From Whitmania pigra (lineage: Eukaryota; Annelida; Clitellata; Hirudinida; Haemopidae), in assembly GCA_021613335.1 (NCBI GenBank), contig JAJTWR010000005.1:656001-720000 (forward strand): a stretch of DNA of 64,000 nucleotides. The letters run 5' to 3'. The translations under genes were made by a program, and so were the position numbers. The notes under the pieces are model-generated. The model worked only from the letters and a program-made list of their open reading frames with translations. It was not told the DNA's origin and did not search any database. Shown piece by piece: positions 42,847-54,168 of this stretch (the stretch's first letter is position 1; the number at the start of each line of letters is the position of its first letter).

Positions 42847-43205
42847 TCCTAGTGGCTATTATGTTTCCTTAATCAAGCGTAAACAGTCAATGTCAATCGC
42901 GCGTCACTTTTTGATCGAGAATCGACATTCGCTAGATTTTGTCATTTTGGTTTGAAACATTATTATTTATTATGTGAAGTTAGTCCCACATGTATGTTAT
43001 CTAGTGGAAAAAGTCGTGGACATAATATGGCTGTTGTTCCTTACGGAAACAGATTTCACTTTTTCACTTTGATCAAGAATTAAGCGCAAATCCCACAAAA
43101 ATCCATTTTTTTGCATAGAAATATTGTTACGACAGGTTACAAAAAAACTTATGAATTTCAGTATTCTGGCAAAAATTTTTATTGAAAACTAAATGAAATA
43201 ATGTT

Positions 43206-43503
43206 TCAATAGGATGTCATTCCTCCTTTCTTAGAAATAACATCTATGCACCTATTTTTCATGGAGAAAATCAGTGTTTTGATGACCTTTTCATCCAAAT
43301 TTCTCCAGGCGCTCCAAATCGCTTCTTTCAATTCATTTTCTGTGTTATATTGCTGTCCATTGCCATAAACGGATCTTGAAAGAAGGCCCCAGACATTTTC
43401 AATCGGATTCAAGTAGGGGGAACACGCGGGCCAGTCCATCACTTGCATGTTGGAAAAATGCTCTGGTTGCCTTGGAAACATGAATAGGAGCATTATCTCC
43501 TTA
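43206..43503 (-). pseudogene. Tc1-like transposase C-terminal fragment
   Basis: The minus strand reads DNAPIHVSKATRAFF (second catalytic Asp region), then, after a one-base frame change near 43455, VMDWPACSPYLNPIENVWG (third catalytic residue region) and SMKNRCIDVISKKGG to a stop. This is the classic Tc1/mariner C-terminus. The N-terminal half and inverted repeats are absent, so it is a dead fragment. It is abutted by the unrelated spacer repeat starting at about 43538. Confidence 0.85.
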
Positions 43504-43537
43504 TGTTCTCTGGGGTTGGGCAGCACCCGATAATCAG

Positions 43538-44079
43538 TCTCTGCTGGCTTGTTTCTTTGCTATAATCCCTTCTCCACCTCGTTTTTGCTTCTTCCTTCCA
43601 CCTCGCTCCTCAAATTACTGAAGGTCGGCCACTTGCTTCGCCGTTTATGTTTCGGCCTGGGTTCCACTGTAATATAGAATAAATCATATCCTAACAACAA
43701 TTTACATAGACACTCAGCAAAGAGTTACCTTAAGAACTTCATTCGTACTAGATTAAAGCAATAACTTTAAAAAAAACCTCTACTCACTACCATAAACAGA
43801 CATAAATGATTTAAAAAGTGAGGACGAATTTTCAAAAGGGCTCTTGCCGTGAGTGGCACGTGGGTGCCCCAGCGCACCGCGCGGAATCACAAGCAAGAGA
43901 TTTCGAGAGTATAATTTTTTCCTTGTGGGGGCTGTTGGTCTCGTTGGGCCGACGCTCCCGGCTTGTAAATAAAGTTAAGATTAGCTTAGGACTGGTCTGT
44001 GAAGTTACAATCGTCGTAATTTACATCATAGTTCTAAGATTGGTGTGCAGCATATCTAAAATATGGTAAAGTATTATAA
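43538..44079. repeat. Cluster spacer repeat, copy 1
   Basis: Closely similar to 48486-48974. It includes a GC-rich core of about 190 bp (from GGGCTCTTGCCGTGAGTGG to a TTGTAAATAAAG stretch with AATAAA). A plus-strand ORF across the core reads GSCREWHVGAPAHRAESQAR. It may be an old retroposed or SINE-like sequence; I cannot identify it. Confidence 0.7.
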
Positions 44080-44520
44080 AATAAATTATATTTGCTTGCT
44101 CTTACATCATGCAACAATAGGTATTATAAAAAATTTTTGATCGTCACTAAATGGACTTAATCGATCGTGATAATTCACTGAAAACGTACAACTATTATCA
44201 ACACTCAAACGGAGTCTGAGAGATTAATTAAATATCAAACTATTTAATGCGACTAGAAGCCTCGGAATACAATGTTCTCCATTAAAATTTTACGACAACA
44301 ATGATTACCCGAAATGAAATTGACAAAAATTTGATATTAAGTAAGTCTCTAAGATACAAGAGTACTATTCTCATATAACTCCAAAAGAGTAACAAAATGC
44401 AAAGTTAGTTGGATTTATTTCGAAATCAAACAACAATAAACATAATTTTAAAATATTGCAATTGAAAGTAATTTTTCATACTAGAAATGATTGCATTAAG
44501 AAATATTAAAAACTGGCTGA

Positions 44521-47466
44521 TCATTTTCCAAGAGTCAGCACTCTGTTACCGGCGACATCCAATGCAGCTAGGTCGTTTGTTCCGCCAAGGACTCCACTGA
44601 GAAGGTCCTTTTTACCCAACGACAGTACTCTTGTTCCCGCAACATCCAAATCGGGGAGATTGTCCACTCCACCAAGAACGCCGCTAAGAAGATCTCTTTT
44701 ACCCAGTGTCAATACTCTGTTACCGGCGACATCCAATGCAGCTAGGTCATCTGTTCCCCCAAGAACGCCGCTGAGAAGGTCCTTTTTGCCCAATGACAGT
44801 ACTCTTGTTCCGGCAACATCCAAATCGGCGAGGTTGTCAACTCCACCAAGAACGCCGCTGAGAAGGTCTTTTTTACCCAGTGTCAATACTCTGTTACCGG
44901 CGACATCCAATGCAGCTAGGTCATCTGTTCCGCCAAGGACTCCACTGAGAAGATCTTTTTTACCCAATGAGAGTACTCTCGTTCCGGCAACATCCAAATC
45001 GGCGAGGTTGTCCACTCCACCAAGAACCCCGCTGAGAAGGTCTTTTTTACCCAGTGTCAATACTCTGTTACCGGCGACATCCAATGCAGCTAGGTCGTCC
45101 GTTCCGCCAAGAACTCCACTGAGAAGATCTCTTTTACCCAATGACAGTACTCTTGTTCCGGCAACATCCAAATCGGCGAGATTGTCCATTCCACCAAGAA
45201 CGCCGCTAAGAAGATCTCTTTTACCCAGTGTCAATACTCTGTTACCGGCGACATCCAATGCAGCTAGGTCATCTGTTCCCCCAAGAACGCCGCTGAGAAG
45301 GTCCTTTTTGCCCAATGACAGTACTCTTGTTCCGGCAACATCCAAATCGGCGAGGTTGTCAACTCCACCAAGAACGCCGCTGAGAAGGTCTTTTTTACCC
45401 AGTGTCAATACTCTGTTACCGGCGACATCCAATGCAGCTAGGTCGTTTGTTCCGCCAAGGACTCCACTGAGAAGATCTCTTTTACCCAATGACAGTACTC
45501 TTGTTCCGGCAACATCCAAATCGGCGAGATTGTCCACTCCACCAAGAACGCCGCTAAGAAGATCTCTTTTACCCAGTGTCAATACTCTGTTACCGGCGAC
45601 ATCCAATGCAGCTAGGTCATCTGTTCCCCCAAGAACGCCGCTGAGAAGGTCCTTTTTGCCCAATGACAGTACTCTTGTTCCGGCAACATCCAAATCGGCG
45701 AGGTTGTCAACTCCACCAAGAACGCCGCTGAGAAGGTCTTTTTTACCCAGTGTCAATACTCTGTTACCGGCGACATCCAATGCAGCTAGGTCGTTTGTTC
45801 CGCCAAGGACTCCACTGAGAAGATCTCTTTTACCCAATGACAGTACTCTTGTTCCGGCAACATCCAAATCGGCGAGATTGTCCACTCCACCAAGAACGCC
45901 GCTAAGAAGGTCTTTTTTACCCAGTGTCAATACTCTGTTACCGGCGACATCCAATGCAGCTAGGTCGTCCGTTCCGCCAAGAACTCCACTGAGAAGATCT
46001 CTTTTACCCAATGACAGTACTCTTGTTCCGGCAACATCCAAATCGGCGAGATTGTCCACTCCACCAAGAACGCCGCTAAGAAGATCTCTTTTACCCAGTG
46101 TCAATACTCTGTTACCGGCGACATCCAATGCAGCTAGGTCGTCCGTTCCGCCAAGAACTCCACTGAGAAGATCTCTTTTACCCAATGACAGTACTCTTGT
46201 TCCGGCAACATCCAAATCGGCGAGATTGTCCACTCCACCAAGAACGCCGCTAAGAAGATCTCTTTTACCCAGTGTCAATACTCTGTTACCGGCGACATCC
46301 AATGCAGCTAGGTCGTCCGTTCCGCCAAGAACTCCACTGAGAAGATCTTTTTACCCAATGACAGTACTCTTGTTCCGGCAACATCCAAATCGGCGAGATT
46401 GTCCACTCCACCAAGAACGCCGCTAAGAAGATCTCTTTTACCCAGTGTCAATACTCTGTTACCGGCGACATCCAATGCAGCTAGGTCATCTGTTCCCCCA
46501 AGAACGCCGCTGAGAAGGTCCTTTTTGCCCAATGACAGTACTCTTGTTCCGGCAACATCCAAATCGGCGAGGTTGTCAACTCCACCAAGAACCCCGCTGA
46601 GAAGGTCTTTTTTACCCAGTGTCAATACTCTGTTACCGGCGACATCCAATGCAGCTAGGTCGTTTGTTCCGCCAAGGACTCCACTGAGAAGATCTCTTTT
46701 ACCCAATGACAGTACTCTTGTTCCGGCAACATCCAAATCGGCGAGATTGTCCACTCCACCAAGAACGCCGCTAAGAAGATCTCTTTTACCCAGTGTCAAT
46801 ACTCTGTTACCGGCGACATCCAATGCAGCTAGTTCATCTGTTCCCCCAAGAACGCCGCTGAGAAGGTCCTTTTTGCCCAATGACAGTACTCTTGTTCCGG
46901 CAACATCCAAATCGGCGAGGTTATCCACTCCACTAAGAACGCCGCTAAGAAGATCTCTTTTACCCAGTGTCAATACTCTGTTACCGGCGACATCCAATGC
47001 AGCTAGTTCATCTGTTCCGCCAAGGACTCCACTGAGAAGATCTCTTTTACCCAATGAGAGTACTCTTGTTCCGGCAACATCCAAATCGGCGAGATTGTCC
47101 ACTCCACCAAGAACGCCGCTAAGAAGATCTCTTTTACCCAGTGTCAATACTCTGTTACCGGCGACATCCAATGCAGCTAGTTCATCTGTTCCGCCAAGTA
47201 CTCCACTGAGAAGATCTCTTTTACCCAATGACAGTACTCTTGTTCCGGCAACATCCAAATCGGCTAGATTTTCCACTTCCGCTAGAGTGTCACCGAGTAA
47301 TGCCCTTGTTTCAAGCTCCTTGTCTGCGTATTTTAAAATATTATTGTTTTAATAATATTTAATAAAAATTCTTTACCATCACATTCATATTACTTGCAGG
47401 AGCACTTCGACACACCGAGCTAGTAAGAGCAAGGCAAACGATAATAGAGACCAGATATTTCTCCAT
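44521..47466 (-). CDS. Multi-copy amidated peptide precursor, gene B (32 units; one frameshift)
   Basis: Same design as gene A. Exon 1 is 47394-47466 (signal peptide), followed by a 70-bp intron and then exon 44521-47323 with 32 units of 29 residues ending LGK-stop. A single T is missing from a T-run near 46348 (five T where all sister units have six or an alternative CTTTT), which breaks the frame. Restoring one base gives 959 codons. The first unit is divergent (ALLGDTLAEVENLADLDV) as in A and C. Exon 1 is identical in sense to A, and about 250 bp of upstream sequence is almost unchanged, so expression is probably shared with A and C. Confidence 0.85.
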
Positions 47467-47503
47467 TTTCTCCGGTTGCTGCCCTACCTTCGAATGTCTG
47501 GAA

Positions 47504-47511
47504 CTTTTATA
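47504..47511 (-). promoter_or_regulatory. TATA box of peptide gene B
   Basis: TATAAAAG on the minus strand at the same distance from the ATG (47466) as in genes A and C. Confidence 0.7.
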
Positions 47512-48063
47512 TCCTAGTGGCTATTATGTTTCCTTAGTCAAGCGTAAACAGTCAATGTCAATCGCGCGTCACTTTTTGATCGAGAATCGACATTCGCTAG
47601 ATTTTGTCATTTTGGTTTGAAACATTATTATTTATTATGTGAAGTTAGTCCCACATGTATGTTATTTAGTGGAAAAAGTTGTGGACATAATATGGCTGTT
47701 GTTCCTTACGGAAACAGATTTCATCTCTAAATTTTTCACAGTGACACATTTTTAAATTGCCTCCGCATCGCTCTAAATTTTGGGCATTAATTTTAAATCA
47801 ATTAATTAAAGTTAATTTTTCATTAAATTATTGGTTGATTTAAAAATTTGGCTTTGCCATTTTTTTGCTTTAGTCATTTTATCCAATCAAAAGTTTTGAA
47901 CACATAGACACACTATAGACTCTTGATTTTATGCAGTAAAATCTGTTATTATGGACACCTTGATATGACCTGAAGTAAATTCTTAATTAGCTCGCTTAAA
48001 GGCAAATCAAAAATAATTTATATTATAATTTTCTTCTACCCAGTCTAAGTTGTTGATATCGTT

Positions 48064-48330
48064 ATGTCGCTAAATTCAGTTCAATATTCTCCAGAATCAA
48101 GAACATTTGTGATATTAATAAATATGTGGGTCCAAATATTGACACTGGTCGCGTATTTAGTAGCCACTACGAGGGCCGATTTGGTCCCTTCTGATATTTA
48201 CAATGTTGGAGATCCAACACTGAAAATATGTACTTCGAAATATCTCAAAAGAAATGGAAAAATAATGATGAAGCTCTCAAATCATTTGAAATGGCAGCAA
48301 CCCAAATCTATATTTCAAATTTCAATTTAA
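48064..48330 (+). CDS. Possible small secreted protein or exon, unrecognised
   Basis: From the internal ATG at 48124 the frame reads MWVQILTLVAYLVATTRADL, a plausible signal peptide, then about 50 polar residues to a stop. A second frame is also open across 48215-48350 (KKWKNNDEALKSFEMAATQI), so a frame change or splice could lie between. No homologous sequence occurs between genes A and B. Evidence is weak. Confidence 0.25.
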   Translation: MSLNSVQYSPESRTFVILINMWVQILTLVAYLVATTRADLVPSDIYNVGDPTLKICTSKYLKRNGKIMMKLSNHLKWQQPKSIFQISI

Positions 48331-48485
48331 TAATGCCACGAAGCAAAATATAACAAGTGTAAGGATATTAAGAAACTCCATTGCGGAGCTGCAGCAGAGG
48401 TTCCTCAGAGGAGCGTCTTTAAGGGTTTTGGTCCTGATCTCATTACGCTCTTTGGGGTTTGGCAGCAACCGAGGATCAGCCGGGT

Positions 48486-48974
48486 GTCTCTGCTGGCTTG
48501 TTTCTTTGCTATAATCCCTTCTCCACCTCTTCTTTGCTTCTTCCTTCCACCTCGCTCTTCGACAACCGAAGGCCGACCTCTTGCTTCGCCGTTTATGTAT
48601 CGGCCTCAGCAAGGAAGTACCTTAAGAACGTAGCTCATAATAGATTAAAGCAATGACTTTAAAAACACCTCTACCCAGTACCACAAACAGGCATAAATGA
48701 TTTGAAAAGTGTGATGTATTTTAAAAAGGGCTCTTGCCGTGAGTGGCACGTGGGTTCCCCAGCGCACCGCGCGGAATCACAAGCAAGAGATTTCGAGAGT
48801 ATAATTTTTTCCTTGTGGGGGCTGTTGGTCACGTAGGGCCGACGCTCCCGGTTTGTAAATAAAGTTAAGGTTAGCCTAGGAATGGTCTGTGCGGTTACGG
48901 TCGTCGTAAGAGATTTGCGTCATAGTTCTAAGATTGGTGTGCAGCATATCTAAAATTTGGTGAAGTACTATAAG
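48486..48974. repeat. Cluster spacer repeat, copy 2
   Basis: Counterpart of 43538-44079, again placed between the promoter of one peptide gene and the 3' end of the next. It shows that the tandem unit of the cluster included this spacer. The Tc1 fragment of the first spacer is absent here. Confidence 0.7.
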
Positions 48975-49728
48975 CCTTACTAAATTAAAGTGACTTAGAA
49001 ACACCCAAAATTCGAAAAGTAGGGTGACCATGTAAGAATAGTAATATCTTTTAAAATATTGGTCATATCTAACCAATATATGTATTTTCCCATTATATAA
49101 ACCACTGCTTGTTGTGTCAAAAAATAAAATTTTTTTGAAATACTTTGGTGGGAAAAATTTTCAAAATTGATTGAGTTTGTTTGACCTGAGACAAGTTTAA
49201 TGATGTTTAATAATAATAATAATAATAATAATAATATTGTAATACTGTGATTATTTTCAAACATTTTGCCATTTAAAACTTGTTTATATATTATTTCTAT
49301 TATATTTGTTTGCTCATACATCATGCAACAATAGGGATTATAAAAAAATATTGGTCGTCACTAAATGGACTTAATCGACCGTTATATTTAACTGAAAACG
49401 CACCACTATTATCAAGACTCAAACGGAGTCAACAGACTGAGATTATTTAAATATCAAACGATTTAATGCCTCTAGAAGATGTTGAGATACTCTCCATTAG
49501 AATTTTACGACAACAATGATTACCCGAAATGAAATGGACAAAATTTGATATTAAGTAACTCTCTAAGAGTGTAATTCTCACATAACTCCAATAGAGTAAC
49601 AAAATGTAAAGTTGGTCGGATTTATTTCAAAGATCAAACAACATTAAACGTAATATTAAAGTATTGCAACTGAAAGTAACTTTTCATACTAGAAATGATT
49701 GCATTCAGAAAGATTAAAAACTGGCTGA

Positions 49729-52063
49729 TCATTTTCCAAGAGTCAGCACTCTGTTACCGGCGACATCCAATGCAGCTAGGTCATCTGTTCCGCCAAGAAC
49801 TCCACTGAGAAGATCCCTTTTACCCAATGACAGTACTCTTGTTCCAGCAACATCCAAATCGGCGAGATTGTCAACTCCACCAAGAACGCCGCTAAGAAGG
49901 TCCTTTTTACCCAGTGTCAATACTCTGTTACCGGCGACATCCAATGCAGCTAATTCATCTGTTCCGCCAAGGACTCCATTGAGAAGATCTCTTTTACCCA
50001 ATGACAGTACTCTTCCGGCAACATCCAAATCGGCGAGATTGTCAACTCCACCAAGAACGCCACTAAGAAGGTCCTTTTTACCCAATGACAGTACTCTTGT
50101 TCCAGCAACATCCAAATCGGCGAGGTTGTCAACTCCACCAAGAACGCCGCTAAGAAGGTCCTTTTTACCCAGTGTCAATACTCTGTTACCGGCGACATCC
50201 AATGCAGCTAGTTCATCTGTTCCGCCAAGGACTCCACTGAGAAGATCTCTTTTACCCAATGAGAGTACTCTTGTTCCGGCAACATCCAAATCAGCGAGGT
50301 TGTCAACTCCACCAAGAACGCCGCTAAGAAGGTCCTTTTTACCCAGAGTCAATACTCTGTTACCGGCGACATCCAATGCAGCTAGGTCATCTGTTCCCCC
50401 AAGAACGCCGCTGAGAAGGTCCTTTTTGCCCAGTGACAGTACTCTTGTTCCAGCAACATCCAAATCGGCGAGATTGTCAACTCCACCAAGAACGCCGCTA
50501 AGAAGGTCCTTTTTACCCAACGATAGTACTCTTGTTCCGGAAACATCCAAATCGGCGAGGTTATCTGTTCCGCCAAGGACTCCACTGAGAAGATCTCTTT
50601 TACCCAATGACAGTACTCTTGTTCCGGCAACATCCAAATCGGCGAGATTGTCAACTCCACCAAGAACGCCGCTAAGAAGGTCCTTTTTACCCAGTGTCAA
50701 TACTCTGTTTCCGGCGACATCCAATGCAGCTAGTTCATCTGTTCCGCCAAGGACTCCACTGAGAAGATCTCTTTTACCCAATGACAGTACTCTTGTTCCG
50801 GCTACATCCAAATCGGCCAGGTTGTCAACTCCACCAAGAACGCCGCTAAGAAGGTCCTTTTTACCCAACGATAGTACTCTTGTTCCGGAAACATCCAAAT
50901 CGGCGAGGTTATCTGTTCCGCCAAGGACTCCACTGAGAAGATCTCTTTTACCCAATGAGAGTACTCTTGTTCCGGCAACATCCAAATCAGCGAGGTTGTC
51001 AACTCCACCATAAACGCCGCTAAGAAGGTCCTTTTTACCCAGTGTCAATACTCTGTTACCGGCGACATCCACTGCAGCTAGGTCATCTGTTCCCCCAAGA
51101 ACGCCGCTGAGAAGGTCCTTTTTGCCCAATGACAGTACTCTTGTTCCAGCAACATCCAAATCGGCGAGATTGTCAACTCCACCAAGAACGCCGCTAAGAA
51201 GGTCCTTTTTACCAAGTGTCAATACTCTGTTACCGGCGACATCCAATGCAGCAAGGTCATCGGTTCCGCCAAGGACTCCACTAAGAAGATCTCTTTTACC
51301 CAACGAGAGTACTCTTGTTCCGGAAACATCCAAATCGGCGAGATTGTCCACTCCACCAAGAACGCCGCTAAGAAGATCTCTTTTACCCAGTGTCAATACT
51401 CTGTTACCGGCGACATCCAATGCAGCTAGGTCATCTGTTCCCCCAAGAACGCCGCTGAGAAGGTCCTTTTTGCCCAATGACAGTACTCTTGTTCCAGCAA
51501 CATCCAAATCGGCGAGATTGTCAACTCCACCAAGAACGCCGCTAAGAAGGTCCTTTTTACCAAGTGTCAATACTCTGTTACCGGCGACATCCAATGCAGC
51601 AAGGTCATCGGTTCCGCCAAGGACTCCACTGAGAAGATCTCTTTTACCCAACGAGAGTACTCTTGTTCCGGCAACATCCAAATCGGCGAGATTGTCCACT
51701 CCACCAAGAACGCCGCTAAGAAGATCTCTTTTACCCAGTGTCAATACTCTGTTACCGGCGACATCCAATGCAGCTAGTTCATCTGTTCCGCCAAGTACTC
51801 CACTGAGAAGATCTCTTTTACCCAATGACAGTACTCTTGTTCCGGCAACATCCAAATCGGCTAGATTTTCCACTCCCGCTAGAGTGTCACCGAGTAATGC
51901 CCTTGTTTCAAGCTCCTTGTCTGCGTATTTTAAAATATTATTGTTTTAATAATATTTAATAAAAATTCTTTACCATCACATTCATATTACTTGCAGGAGC
52001 ACTTCGACACACCGAGCTAGTAAGAGCAAGGCAAACGATAATAGAGACCAGATATTTCTCCAT
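49729..52063 (-). CDS. Multi-copy amidated peptide precursor, gene C (25 units; intact)
   Basis: Exon 1 is 51991-52063 (same signal peptide), then a 70-bp intron and exon 49729-51920. The frame is uninterrupted: 755 codons, 754 residues. It encodes 25 units, each with Gly followed by Lys-Arg or Lys-Lys. Alternation of the two unit types is less strict than in A and B. Hybrids such as TDNLADLDVSGTRVLSL occur twice, one unit lacks the Thr of GTR, and one has DLLNGVLGG. This is the only gene of the three readable without correction and the best guide to the real product. The shared TATA box and promoter suggest the same regulation. Confidence 0.9.
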
Positions 52064-52100
52064 TTTCTCCGGTTGCTGCCCTACCTTCGAATGTCTGGAA

Positions 52101-52108
52101 CTTTTATA
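52101..52108 (-). promoter_or_regulatory. TATA box of peptide gene C
   Basis: TATAAAAG on the minus strand, spaced as in genes A and B from the ATG at 52063. Confidence 0.7.
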
Positions 52109-52262
52109 TCCTAGTGGCTATTATGTTTCCTTAATCAAGCGTAAACAGTCAATGTCAATCGCGCGTCACTTTTTGATCGAGAATCGACTTTCGCTAGATT
52201 TTGTCATTTTGTGATTTGAAATGTTATTATTTATTAGATGGAGAGAGACCAACGAGTATCGG

Positions 52263-52595
<333 letters not shown>

Positions 52596-52926
52596 TAATA
52601 GTTTAATTTTTGATCTTGAATAATAAAAACAAGTATGAAGTTAAGAAACAATGAATGAATGTAATGTTAGGATAGAATGATCTGAATCAGAAATATTATT
52701 AATACTCCTTTCACCTGTCGTCCAATCTCAAATAAAAGGATTTTGATCGTGTATTAATTAAATATTTTCAACGGTTTAAATTTTGAATATTGGTTCGTTT
52801 TTAATTTCATCGCTCATTACATGGTCACGCATATATTTAAATAATTAAGAAACGAACCGGTTGACCTTATGGCTTGAAAAGTCTTTAAAATCAACATTTT
52901 ATTTGCTTAGATATTCCAAGGCTAGT

Positions 52927-52932
52927 TATAAA
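52927..52932 (+). promoter_or_regulatory. TATA box of the small Cys-rich gene
   Basis: TATAAA lies 64-69 bp before the ATG at 52996, a normal distance for a TATA promoter with a 35-40 bp leader. Confidence 0.55.
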
Positions 52933-52995
52933 GGGGCTGATATTGGTTTGAATAGACACACTTATTGAAGACTTTACTAGGATACAAGAACCGAT

Positions 52996-54168
52996 ATGAA
53001 GATTTTAGCCGTCCCCATATTCATTGTTGTCATTCTAAAGTTCCTAGAGGGCAAAATCATTGATTCAGGTGACTGCTTTAGTATGTTTAAACTTTTAAGA
53101 TTGGTTATAAATTAGTTCTATTTATTACATTTGATATTAGACAGCTGGTAATATTACTAAGGACGTCATTTCAAGTTTTTCAGGTTGCAAACATTTACTC
53201 GATATGATCTGTTGTCCAAATAGTTTTATTGTTATCGTGTACATTGATGCGTCAAACTTAACTTAAAGTCTAACTCTAAACATAATTTCAATCCTAATGT
53301 TGAGCTCAATTCCAAAGCATTGTCGATTTTTTAGTAACTTTAGTTATCATATCTTAGTTATGAATAAAATGTTACTCAAAATGTTATCCTAGGTATAAAC
53401 TGTCCACCCTGCCCGGCAACCAGCGAATTTTGTTCTTATGAAAGAAAAGTCATTGCTTCTGGTTGCAAATGCACCCTCTGTTTTGCATTGTGTGGGGACC
53501 CAGTGAGTTCAAATACTGATGCTGATTCAGGGACGTCATGTCAGCTTTTTCCAAGGGGGGCAAACCCTCGCAAAACTCCTTAAGGAGATGACCTTTTCTT
53601 GCGACTAAAGTAAAGGGCAACTCCCCTCTAAGTGAAGACCCTGTGTTGATTTATTGTTAATTGCATTGAAACTGGTTGCCTTCTACTTACGATACTAGAG
53701 TTACATTAGTTATACATTTATAGTGCGTTAAAAAATGTAAGTACACCTGGAAAGGGGGAATTGCGGTTTTTACTGGCCTGCCAAGCAGAAACATCGGATG
53801 AAATACTGCAAAACAGCTGAGACTAAATATGTCTAAATTTATTTATATCCAAGTATATAAATCAAGATAAAAATATAATTGAAGTTGTGTTTCAATCCTT
53901 TTTGTTAAAAAAAATTGTCAGAACCGAAATATTATCAAAATTTCACAACTCCAAAAAAGGCCTAAGATCGTCTGCTCTCGCAAGCACAGCATTTACAAAA
54001 ATATATTCGCTCCTTCAAGCGATGTAATTGCTAATGTTAAATATGCTTACAAAACTTTTTTCTTAAAAGAAAATAGTATGCCCGGGAATCTCAACTTGCA
54101 CGAGAACCCAAGTTGTCTACAATGGTGAATTCTTTGGGTTCAATGTGATCTGCAAGATTTGTGAGTAA
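52996..54168 (+). CDS. Small secreted Cys-rich protein, IGFBP/SIBD-like
   Basis: Three exons: 52996-53068, 53393-53502 and 54070-54168. They total 282 bp, or 93 residues. Residues 1-19 (MKILAVPIFIVVILKFLEG) form a signal peptide. The mature part has 11 Cys: NCPPC, SEFC, SGCKCTLCFALC, GDPKIVC, STC, and a final CKIC. The CPPC opening and the GC-x-C-x2-C-x3-C-G core resemble the N-terminal IGFBP fold found in single insulin-binding-domain (SIBD) proteins of arthropods and other invertebrates, which are secreted and linked to immunity or growth factor binding. Other small Cys-rich families (antistasin-like, antimicrobial) are alternatives. All three phases fit. Confidence 0.7.

Noticed and set aside
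37317..52063. CRISPR array or satellite DNA
   Set aside because: The repeats are contiguous 87-bp coding units with no unique spacers, bounded by exon structure and a stop codon.
37317..52063. Structural repeat protein such as silk, collagen or ice-binding protein
   Set aside because: Units are separated by Gly-Lys-Arg/Lys at every boundary and follow a signal peptide, which fits proteolytic processing much better. Not fully excluded.
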